From contig JACKIE010000013.1 of assembly GCA_020638635.1 (NCBI GenBank), positions 21,196-85,195 on the forward strand: a stretch of DNA of 64,000 nucleotides, written 5' to 3'. The stretch is from Planctomycetota bacterium. Lineage in GTDB: Bacteria; Planctomycetota; UBA8742; UBA2392. This document shows, in pieces, positions 43,381 through 50,831 of the stretch; the first letter of the stretch is position 1, and every line of letters begins with the position of its first letter. The translations under genes and the position numbers were made by a program. A model generated the notes under the pieces. The model was not told the origin of the DNA and did not search any database. It was given only the letters and a program-made list of their open reading frames with translations.

Positions 43381-43407
43381 AAGCCCGCCGACAATTCGGC
43401 GGGCTTT
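43381..43407 (+). terminator. Rho-independent-type terminator after the DUF1501 gene
   Basis: AAGCCCGCCGA and TCGGCGGGCTT form a perfect 11-bp stem around CAAT, followed by TTGCGTT. It lies 23 bases after the stop. The T-run is short, as expected in a GC-rich genome. Confidence 0.75.
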
Positions 43408-43469
43408 GCGTTCAAGGGAACTGACGTCCATGTTGCCGACGCAGAACATCACCGGCACTATCGCTTTCA

Positions 43470-44552
43470 ATGCAACCGCGCACCGCAATCCTTTTTCTGC
43501 TGGCCCTTGCGGCTGTCGCCTGCCTGTGGGCGGGTTGTGTGAAGAGCGCCGATCCGGCAGCCGAGAACAACCACCCCAATCGACCGGTGGCGGACTCGAG
43601 ACCAGAAGAGACACCTGGACTTCCCACTACCGATGATGAGCTGGCCGCTGAAGCCGAGGGTATCATTGCCCGGCGCGCCTGCCGCGGCTGCCACCGGCCG
43701 GATGACGGCTCCGACACCGCATCCGCCGCAAACCTCGCGCCGCCGCTGGCGCGAATTGCCGAGCGTCGGCCGGGCGACTGGCTGCGCCGCTTCTTGCGCT
43801 ACCCGTACACCATCAGGCCGCACCAGCCCGAGCGCATGCCGCGACTCGGCCTCGACGACCGTGAAGTGGAAGTGCTGGCTCGCTACCTGGAATGGCTGGC
43901 GCGTGAACGCATCTCGCTGCTGCCGGCAGTGGGGCCTGCGCGTGAAGCCAAGCCACGCCATCCACGCCTCCTGAATGCGCGGCGCCTGTTAGTGAAGTAC
44001 AACTGCATGAACTGCCACAGCCTGGGCAAGCACCAGATCCGCATCCAGCGCGATGAGCAGGGCAACGTGGTGTTCCAGCACGGTGCCCTGCAGGCGCCCG
44101 ACCTCACCAAGGTGTGGCAGCGCGTGCGCCCCCAGTGGCTGGTGGCGATGATCCAGCACCCGCCCGACTGGATGCCCTGGAGCCGCATGCCCGAGCTGAA
44201 CGTCACGGAGCAGGACGTGCAGGACCTGGCCTGGTACCTGTTGAACGCGGAACCGTCGCCTGCCACGCGGGTGACAGCGCCCGATGTCGAAGCGCTGCTG
44301 AAAGACCGGTGCGCAGGTTGCCACAATGTGGATGACCCCGCGCGCGGTCTTGACCTGTCAAGTTCATCCGGCATGCGCCGGGGTGTGCTGGACGACTGCG
44401 GCGGCCGCTACCCGGCTGTGGTTCCCTTTGCGGAGAACTCGCCGCTGCTGGGGCGGCTAGCCCGCGGAGATGCCGACCATACGCTACGGGCAGAGGATAT
44501 GGCCAGGCTCAGGGAGTGGATCCTCGCGGGCGCGCCGGGCCTGGCCGACTGA
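43470..44552 (+). CDS. Triheme c-type cytochrome lipoprotein
   Basis: This 360-aa protein has a signal peptide with lipobox WAGC (Cys23), so it is probably membrane-anchored by lipid. It has three CxxCH haem motifs: CRGCH at 71-75, CMNCH at 179-183 and CAGCH at 281-285. Each sits at the start of a cytochrome-c-like unit of about 100 residues. Methionines suited as axial ligands occur downstream of each (for example RMPRL, SRMPEL). It should carry electrons in the periplasm. The neighbouring DUF1549/DUF1501 genes often have cytochrome domains fused, so these three probably act together. Confidence 0.88.
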   Translation: MQPRTAILFLLALAAVACLWAGCVKSADPAAENNHPNRPVADSRPEETPGLPTTDDELAAEAEGIIARRACRGCHRPDDGSDTASAANLAPPLARIAERRPGDWLRRFLRYPYTIRPHQPERMPRLGLDDREVEVLARYLEWLARERISLLPAVGPAREAKPRHPRLLNARRLLVKYNCMNCHSLGKHQIRIQRDEQGNVVFQHGALQAPDLTKVWQRVRPQWLVAMIQHPPDWMPWSRMPELNVTEQDVQDLAWYLLNAEPSPATRVTAPDVEALLKDRCAGCHNVDDPARGLDLSSSSGMRRGVLDDCGGRYPAVVPFAENSPLLGRLARGDADHTLRAEDMARLREWILAGAPGLAD

Positions 44553-44598
44553 ATCGGCTTCCATGGGGTATACTGGGGCCGGGCCGGAAGGAGTCCTT

Positions 44599-45900
44599 AT
44601 GCGCAGCGTCTGGTTATGCCTGGCGTTTCTGCTGCTGGCGATGGTGCCGGCTTCACCGGTTACCGCGGACGACGACAACACCCCCGACACCCAGGTTGGC
44701 GACTGGGTGTTCAAACTGCCCGCGGGCATGAAGATCGTCACCGGCCTCAACGGCAAGCCGGTGCTGAAGTTCCGCAACACGCCCGACAACTACTCGACCA
44801 CACTCAGCTTCGGCTTCTCGGCCGACCTGCAGGGTGATGACAAGTCCAAGGCCTTCCAGGACTGGGCCAAGGAAGGCCGCGAGATGCTCAAGAAGACCAT
44901 GGGCGTGCAGGACGACGGCGAGGTCACCGAGACTCGCACCGCCGCGGGCTACGACATGATCGCCTGGGCGGCGGCGTACAAGGACCAGCGCGACGTAACC
45001 TGGCTGACGATCCTCACCTGCCTGCGGCGTGATGGGCGCGCGGGCGGGCTGATGTTCTTCACCAATGACTTCGACCGGCTGGAAACCCAGGCCGCCGAAA
45101 TGGACACCCTGCTGAATCACGCCACCTTCGCCAGTTGCCGCGCCAAGGACCAAAAGCCGCCGAAGCTGAAGGTGCAGATCGACCCGCTCTCCACGCCGTC
45201 GTTCCTGTGGGAGCCGACGCCGCTGCCGAAGGGCGACGCAGGCCTGGAGGGTATCTACGGCGCATCGGGTCTCGGCGCGGCAGGCGACCCGCGCGAGGGC
45301 ATCACCACCGCGAAGTTCCGCTGGCGTTACTACACGTTCCTGGCCGACGGCCGTGTGCTGCGCGAAATCCCGCCCGAGGGGCTGCTGAACTTCCGTTTCG
45401 AGTTCTGGCAGCAGTACTTCGTGAACGACTGCGGCAGGTACACGCTGAAGGACGACGTCGTCGAGATGACCTTCACGCGCGCCGACGGCGGCGAGTTGAA
45501 AGAGACGCTCAAGCGCAGGGGCGAGGAGCTGCTGGACGGCGACAAGCCCTACCGCAAGCTGCCCGGCGAGGCCGGGTTGAAGGGCACCTTCATGCGCCAT
45601 GATGTGGAGAGCCTGGGCGAGTACTACAAGGTCGGTATCACGTTCAATGAAGACGGCAGCTTCGACGACGCCGGCTTCAACGCGCGCGTCAACATCGGCT
45701 GGTGGGTCGGCGGCGACTGCGTGTTGCGCGACCTTGAAGCCACGCCGGGCAAAGGCACCTGGAAGGTAGCCGCGAACACCCTCGAGTTGCTGTACGAAGA
45801 CGGCCGTCGGCGCCGCTTTGGCTTCCATCGCTACACCGACGAGCCCGGGGAAGCCCCCAGGCTGATCGTGTTGAACGGCAACGTGCTGCTGCGCCAGTAA
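44599..45900 (+). CDS. Exported protein of unknown function, 433 aa
   Basis: The ATG has GGAAGGAG upstream. A signal peptide (CLAFLLLAMVPASPVTA) leads to two beta-rich halves. The first (about 30-180) looks like a stress-type or photosystem-like domain (WVFKLPAGMKIVTGLNG). The second (about 215-433) has repeated DGR and GTWK elements (LADGRVLREIPPEG, GTWKVAANTLELLYEDG). The latter resemble lipocalin-like bacterial domains that report on an optimum of expression. No catalytic motif is seen. It follows the cytochrome gene by 46 bases and ends at a two-way terminator. Confidence 0.6.
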   Translation: MRSVWLCLAFLLLAMVPASPVTADDDNTPDTQVGDWVFKLPAGMKIVTGLNGKPVLKFRNTPDNYSTTLSFGFSADLQGDDKSKAFQDWAKEGREMLKKTMGVQDDGEVTETRTAAGYDMIAWAAAYKDQRDVTWLTILTCLRRDGRAGGLMFFTNDFDRLETQAAEMDTLLNHATFASCRAKDQKPPKLKVQIDPLSTPSFLWEPTPLPKGDAGLEGIYGASGLGAAGDPREGITTAKFRWRYYTFLADGRVLREIPPEGLLNFRFEFWQQYFVNDCGRYTLKDDVVEMTFTRADGGELKETLKRRGEELLDGDKPYRKLPGEAGLKGTFMRHDVESLGEYYKVGITFNEDGSFDDAGFNARVNIGWWVGGDCVLRDLEATPGKGTWKVAANTLELLYEDGRRRRFGFHRYTDEPGEAPRLIVLNGNVLLRQ

Positions 45901-45910
45901 TGCTGATAAA

Positions 45911-45942
45911 CCAACCGGGCCGCCCTTGGGCGGCCCGGTTGG
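45911..45942. terminator. Two-way terminator hairpin between convergent genes
   Basis: CCAACCGGGCCGCCC and GGGCGGCCCGGTTGG form a 15-bp perfect dyad with two central T bases. It lies 11 bases past one stop and 13 bases before the other. It is very stable, with no long T-run on either side. Confidence 0.75.
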
Positions 45943-45955
45943 CATGGAGTTGCGG

Positions 45956-48541
45956 TTACTCGAAACGCAGGTCGTCGAAGTAAAGCTGGCGGCTGGAGAC
46001 GCTGCTGAAGGTGCCGGTCTCGAAAATCAGCTCGACCTTGTTGAGCTGGCTGAGCGTCAGGTTTGCGTTGGCCGCGGTGAACGCCGACAGCAGCACGTTG
46101 GCCTCCACGAAGCGGTCATACACGTTGCTGCCGCTGCCCGGGTAATCCGGCAGGTAGGTGTTCGCGGGCGACGTGCGGTCGAACAACGTGACTGTGGCCG
46201 TGTCGTTCTGCGCGTCGGTCAGGCGCACGCGCACGGTGACCCAGTCAAAGCCCTTCAGCGCCTCGGCGTTATAGTCAACGCTGCCGATCCGGAACATGAA
46301 ACGCCGGGTGCGGCTCAGGTCCTGCGACGCGGACGGGATGTTCGAACCGTAGGTCGAAGTGACGCTGGGGCTGAGGGTGACGATGTTGTGCCGCAGGTTC
46401 AGCGAGGCGTAGTTGTCGCCGTAGCCGGTGGGCGGGTAGATGCTGGCGCTGGTGCTCCAGGTGCCGCTGGAAAGCGTGTTGGCGCCGCCCAGGCTGTTGA
46501 CGGCCTTGTTGCCGCCCTGGTGGTCGTCGAGCATCACGCGCTCTGCCATGTTGCGCCAGGCGGTGATGCCGACTTCGCTGCTGCCTGCTTTCTCGTTGTT
46601 GTACAGCAGGCCGTCGAGGCTGCGGTCCAGGTTGCCCCAGCGTTTGATGAAGGCGATCACCAGGTTGAACATGCGGTCCATCTGCTGCTGCCGCGTGATG
46701 TAGGGGCTGGCACCAAATTCGACGGCATTGGCATCGCCCAGGTAGTTGTGGCAGCCGCCGTAGATGGTGGCGAAGGTGGTGGGGCCCGTGGCGCGGTCGA
46801 TCAGCTGGTCGCAGATCGGGTAGATCAGGTCGCCGTCATTCTCGGCCGCGATGATCAGGCTGGGCAGGCGCGGCTGGGGCGTCGGCACGGGGTAGACCAC
46901 CGAGCTGCCACTGACGGTCGAGGTGAAGAAGCGCATGTCGAACGCCATGAAGTAGATGGTGCCGCGGATGTTGATGTTCTGGCGCTGGGTGCCGTTGAAC
47001 ATGTAGGGCTGGCTGCGCACATGGCTGCTGTGGGTGGCGCCGCCGCCCCGGCTGTGGCCGCTCATGAAAATCTTTTTTTCATCCACGCGGTTCTGCAGGG
47101 GGTGGCCCGACTGGGCGTTTTTGGCTAGCACCCACTGCTGCACGCCTTCCTGGAAAGCGCTGGCGGATTCGTGGCCGCGTTCCGCGACGCTGTCATAGGT
47201 GGTGTTGGGCGACTGGCCGCTGCCGCCGCCGTCGTAGAACGACTGGTAGTCCTCGATGGTTACGAAGATGATGCCGTAGCTGGCCAGATGCGCGCCCAGC
47301 AGGTCGTAGTCCATCATGTTGAAGCCGCGCCCGCGGTGGTGCAGCAACACCGGCGCCGGCGAGGGCGCCGTCGCGAAGTTTGGATAATAGTACTGGATGC
47401 GGCAGTTGAAGGTGCTCGCCTGCGGGTAGCCTATGCTGTCGTAGCTCGATGTGAAGCTGTAGGTCTCCGTCACCGGCCCGTTGGCTGTATGGGGCCCGGC
47501 AGCCGTGAAGTTCTGGCCGTTCACGACTTCCGTCTCACCGCTGCTGAACACCGCCAGCGCGCAGCGCAGTGCCTGGGCGTTGCCGCCCGGCAGCACGGCG
47601 TACAGCTCGAACTCATAGCTGCCGGCCGTGGTGGGCGTGCCGGTGATTGCGCCGTTGGACGTATTCAGGCTCAGGCCGGCGGGCAGGCTGCTGCCGGTGT
47701 TGACGGCGAAGCCGGTGACGGTGTTGGGCGCTGCAAAGGCCACAGAGTCGCTGTAGGGGTCGTTCACGCGCACCGACTTCAGCGCGATGAACGGTCCCGG
47801 CGAGTTGATGAAGTTCACGTTCGTGATGTTGATCGGCCCGCTGATCGCGTCCGGGAACACAAAGGCCGAGGCGCGCAAGGTAATCTGCTCGAGCGTGTCG
47901 TAGGTCAGGTTGTTGAACTGCAGCGAAGAGCCGCTGGTCAGGTTGCCGGTCAGCGTGCCGCCCAGGTTGCCCGTGCCGGTGTTCAGCGAAATCGTGATCG
48001 CTACGGTGCTGCCCGGCGCCGCCGCGAGGCCGGTTGCCGGGTCGTAAGTCTCCACGGTCACCGAGAACGGGTTGTTGATCGCCGCGCTGGCTGGCACCGC
48101 CGAAAAACGCAGGTTGCGCTGGGGCCCGACCACGAAGCTGATGGTCTGGCCCGGCGTAGCGGCGTTGGGGCCGCTGAACTGCAGCACGTATGTGCCGGGC
48201 TGGTTCAGGCCCAGCCCGCTGAACAACAGGCTGCTGGTGCCGTTGCCCTGCGAGGTTACGGCGCCTACCAGCGCGCCCGGGCCCGAAAGCACGCTGGCGC
48301 TGATGGTCTCGCTGGAGATCACGTTGATGGGGTTGGCCGTGCCCGCCGCCACGAAATTCAGCGTGACGTCAAAGGCGCGGTTGACCTGCAACCCGCTGGC
48401 GGGCGGGCCGCTGACCTGGATGTCATACGCCGCCTGGGTGGCCGGACCGCCGCCGCCTCCACCACCGCCACTTCCGCCTCCGCTGTCGCAGCCGGCCAGC
48501 ATCAGGATCGTCAGAAAGAGAGCGGTCGCGAGTTTCCGCAT
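45956..48541 (-). CDS. Exported lipoprotein with Ig-like domains and an alpha/beta hydrolase (chlorophyllase/PETase-like)
   Basis: This 861-aa protein has a lipobox (LAGC, Cys18) and a glycine-rich linker. Beta domains of the Ig/putative-Ig type follow to about residue 335 (SLPAGLSLNTSNGAITGTPT is a clear putative-Ig motif). Residues about 355-640 form an alpha/beta hydrolase with nucleophile Ser497 in GHSRGG, likely acid Asp569 (AAENDGDLIYP) and His598 (GGCHNYLG). The fold matches chlorophyllase/dienelactone-hydrolase-like and polyester-hydrolase relatives. The C-terminal 170 residues are a beta domain, perhaps carbohydrate-binding (FDRTSPANTYLPDYPG). It should act outside the cell on an ester. 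The substrate is unknown. Confidence 0.78.
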   Translation of the reverse strand: MRKLATALFLTILMLAGCDSGGGSGGGGGGGGPATQAAYDIQVSGPPASGLQVNRAFDVTLNFVAAGTANPINVISSETISASVLSGPGALVGAVTSQGNGTSSLLFSGLGLNQPGTYVLQFSGPNAATPGQTISFVVGPQRNLRFSAVPASAAINNPFSVTVETYDPATGLAAAPGSTVAITISLNTGTGNLGGTLTGNLTSGSSLQFNNLTYDTLEQITLRASAFVFPDAISGPINITNVNFINSPGPFIALKSVRVNDPYSDSVAFAAPNTVTGFAVNTGSSLPAGLSLNTSNGAITGTPTTAGSYEFELYAVLPGGNAQALRCALAVFSSGETEVVNGQNFTAAGPHTANGPVTETYSFTSSYDSIGYPQASTFNCRIQYYYPNFATAPSPAPVLLHHRGRGFNMMDYDLLGAHLASYGIIFVTIEDYQSFYDGGGSGQSPNTTYDSVAERGHESASAFQEGVQQWVLAKNAQSGHPLQNRVDEKKIFMSGHSRGGGATHSSHVRSQPYMFNGTQRQNINIRGTIYFMAFDMRFFTSTVSGSSVVYPVPTPQPRLPSLIIAAENDGDLIYPICDQLIDRATGPTTFATIYGGCHNYLGDANAVEFGASPYITRQQQMDRMFNLVIAFIKRWGNLDRSLDGLLYNNEKAGSSEVGITAWRNMAERVMLDDHQGGNKAVNSLGGANTLSSGTWSTSASIYPPTGYGDNYASLNLRHNIVTLSPSVTSTYGSNIPSASQDLSRTRRFMFRIGSVDYNAEALKGFDWVTVRVRLTDAQNDTATVTLFDRTSPANTYLPDYPGSGSNVYDRFVEANVLLSAFTAANANLTLSQLNKVELIFETGTFSSVSSRQLYFDDLRFE

Positions 48542-48556
48542 GGTCGTTTCCTCAAG

Positions 48557-49123
48557 TTAGAAGGCGGCGAAGTACCAGGCGCCGTCGATGCGCACGAACT
48601 TCAGGCGTGCGACACCCACGGCGCCGCCCACCTGCATCACCAGCTCGGCGTTGTCGCCGTCTTCCAGCAGTTTGTAGCTGCGCTCCTGCCAGGCCTGCGC
48701 GATGTGCGCCCACATGGGCGCGATGCTGCGCCACAGGAACTGGCGGTGCGCCGCGTGCAGGTCATCTTCGGCCAGTTGCTGCTTGCCAGCCATCGAGGCC
48801 ATGGTACGGGCAAGCCAGGCGCGGTCTTCGCGCTCGCGCGCCAGCAGGGCGCCGCTGAGCAGATCAATCACCGTGCCGTTCGTGACTGGCCAGGCCGAGT
48901 CTTCCGCGGGTGGCGACACGTTGTTGTTCTCCGGTTGCGGCTCTTCCGCCTGCACGGGCGTGGGCTGTTGCTGCTCGGCCGGTGCCAGTGCTGCAGCCGG
49001 CAGCGCGGCCGCCGTGTCTTCCGCTTGATGGAATGTCGGCAGGGTAAGCAGCGCTATGCCCGCGATGGCCGCGGCGGCCGCGATGCCGCCAAGGCCGAGC
49101 ATCGGCTTGAGTTTCGGGCGCAT
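48557..49123 (-). CDS. Membrane-anchored protein of unknown function, 188 aa
   Basis: One N-terminal hydrophobic helix (GLGGIAAAAAIAGIALLTLP) is followed by a disordered alanine-, proline- and glutamine-rich linker (about 30-75) and a C-terminal domain of about 110 residues (DLLSGALLAREREDRAWLAR, LKFVRIDGAWYFAAF). The last stretch is like NTF2-type or DUF4878 lids that end in a strand after a GxW motif. It lies 15 bases before the hydrolase lipoprotein gene on the same strand, so they form an operon. Function unknown. Confidence 0.6.
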   Translation of the reverse strand: MRPKLKPMLGLGGIAAAAAIAGIALLTLPTFHQAEDTAAALPAAALAPAEQQQPTPVQAEEPQPENNNVSPPAEDSAWPVTNGTVIDLLSGALLAREREDRAWLARTMASMAGKQQLAEDDLHAAHRQFLWRSIAPMWAHIAQAWQERSYKLLEDGDNAELVMQVGGAVGVARLKFVRIDGAWYFAAF

Positions 49124-49261
49124 GGTTGACCTCCTCCGGCAACATTAATAGCCGGGTAGGTAGAAAGTTTCGTCACAAACAGCACACAGGTATATCTGAA
49201 CTTAGCATACTCCGCCGCCGCGCGCGCCGGGGTTGCACGGTCTTGCGCGCCACGACTGGCG

Positions 49262-50344
49262 TCAGCGCGTCAGGCTGAAGCTGTCCACGAAGCGGGCGGC
49301 GGCGCGGGACTGGTCGGCGTTGGCCTCGCAGCCCATCACCATGTACACGTCGTTGCCCTTGTTCACCGCCAGCATCACGGTCCGTTCGTTGGCCTGGGCG
49401 TTCTCGACCTCGTAGCGCAAGGCGGAAGCCCCGGGGAACGCCGGGTTGCTGCGGGCGGTGACTTCGCCGCCGAAGCTCTCAACCTGGTGGTCCAGCTCCT
49501 GTTGCAGGCCGTCGGGGCGCACGTAGGCCATTGAGCCCAGGCGATAATGCACGACCTCAAGCACATGGAAGCCGGTCTCCACTTTGTACGAGCGGCTGAA
49601 CTCGACCAGCTCACCGGGCACCACACCGTCCTGAAGCACCGGCTCCGCGGGGAAATCAACCGTGAAGCCATCGCCCTGGAACGGCTTCCAGCGCTTTTCG
49701 CTGATCACCACCGCTTCCAACTGCTCCATCACGCCGGCCGTCAGCGCGCCCACGCCGGCGATCGTGAACAACGCGCCCACGCCGATCAGCGAAAGCGCCA
49801 CCGTCGGCCTGGGCTTTTCCGGCGCCGCCAGCGTCCGCCCGTAGGGGTTGAAGGGGTCAGGGCTTGCGCCGGGGATCGCCCGCGGCTCATCCCGCGCGGG
49901 CGGGGTTTTGGCCAAGGCCGCGCGCCCGCACGAAATCAGCATGATGATCGACAGGATGCCTGGGCAGATCGCCCCAGCCCCGGCGCCGTTTGCGTACGCG
50001 GCGTTTCTCTCGTCGCGGGTCCCGGGCTGCTCGGTTGAACCGCCCATCGTGTACAGGGCGCTCAGCATGGTGACGCAGCACCAGAGGGTGGCGACAATCG
50101 CGGCCCAGCGCCACTTTTTGACCAGGCCGGTGCCGACCACCAGCATCAGGCCCAGCGCCATCGCGGACACGCCGGCCAGGCGCATCACGCCGCCCGGCGG
50201 CGCGTCGCCGGTCCTGGCCAGGAACGCGGCGACGCCGATGAAGCTGACCACGTAAAGCCCGTTGATCACGAAAAACACTTGGGTCGCGGACTTGTATTTG
50301 CGATCCCACTGCTCACGCAGTATCAAGGCGTTGTATTCGTCCAT
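49262..50344 (-). CDS. Multi-pass membrane protein with C-terminal extracytoplasmic domain
   Basis: This 360-aa protein has about five membrane helices: four in residues 20-150 (FFVINGLYVVSFIGVAAFLA, SAMALGLMLVVGTGLV and others) and one at about 185-205. A polar loop containing NPYGRT precedes the last. The C-terminal 145 residues (FQGDGFTVDFPAEPVLQDG, then VMLAVNKGNDVYMVMG) form a soluble domain like those seen in planctomycete proteins that follow a FPG-type stress motif. No enzymatic motif is seen. It is upstream of the 188-aa gene after a gap of 138 bases. Confidence 0.6.
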   Translation of the reverse strand: MDEYNALILREQWDRKYKSATQVFFVINGLYVVSFIGVAAFLARTGDAPPGGVMRLAGVSAMALGLMLVVGTGLVKKWRWAAIVATLWCCVTMLSALYTMGGSTEQPGTRDERNAAYANGAGAGAICPGILSIIMLISCGRAALAKTPPARDEPRAIPGASPDPFNPYGRTLAAPEKPRPTVALSLIGVGALFTIAGVGALTAGVMEQLEAVVISEKRWKPFQGDGFTVDFPAEPVLQDGVVPGELVEFSRSYKVETGFHVLEVVHYRLGSMAYVRPDGLQQELDHQVESFGGEVTARSNPAFPGASALRYEVENAQANERTVMLAVNKGNDVYMVMGCEANADQSRAAARFVDSFSLTR

Positions 50345-50405
50345 CGCGTCACCATCGCGGTATCCGGAACAGCAAGCATAAGCTGAACAGCAGCTTCAGG
50401 AGCCG

Positions 50406-50831
50406 TCAATTTTCCAGCTGCAGCAGCTGGTACTCGCCCTCGTCGCTGCAGCCAGTGGCGATGCTTTTCCAGCCGAGTGCGTGGTAAAACGCCAGCGCAT
50501 TGGCGTTGCGGCTCACGCACTTGAGCTGTGCCGGGCGCCCGATCCGCCGCAGGCAGGCTTCCAGCAGCGCGCGGCCCAGGCCGCGGCGTTTGCAGGCCGC
50601 GTCGATGTACAGGTGATGGATGAAGTTCTCCGGCGCCCACCACGAGATGAAGCCGGCGACCTGCCCGTCGATCTCGCCGACCAGCATGCGTTCGCCTTCT
50701 GTCTGCGTGTCGAAGTCTTCCAGCCGGTAAATTGCGGGGTCGTTCCAGTGAAAGGTCTCGCGCCGCAATTGCAGGAAGATCTCGCGCAACCGCGGAAAGT
50801 CGGCCTCGTGCACCTCGCGCACCTCAACCAC
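50406..50831 (-). CDS. GNAT-family N-acetyltransferase
   Basis: This 141-aa protein has the GNAT core: LYIDAACKRRGLGRALLEAC carries the R/Q-x-x-G-x-G/A acetyl-CoA loop, followed by the SRNANALAFYHALGW motif of the substrate side. The start is a GTG inside the end of recQ with GGAG upstream, giving an eight-base overlap. Translation is therefore coupled to recQ. The substrate (small molecule or N-terminus) cannot be told. It is cytoplasmic. Confidence 0.85.
   Translation of the reverse strand: MVEVREVHEADFPRLREIFLQLRRETFHWNDPAIYRLEDFDTQTEGERMLVGEIDGQVAGFISWWAPENFIHHLYIDAACKRRGLGRALLEACLRRIGRPAQLKCVSRNANALAFYHALGWKSIATGCSDEGEYQLLQLEN

Noticed and set aside
47171..49129. A 652-codon plus-strand open frame opposite the exported hydrolase
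   Set aside because: The minus-strand protein has a lipobox, Ig motifs and a catalytic serine motif. The plus-strand frame is low-complexity.
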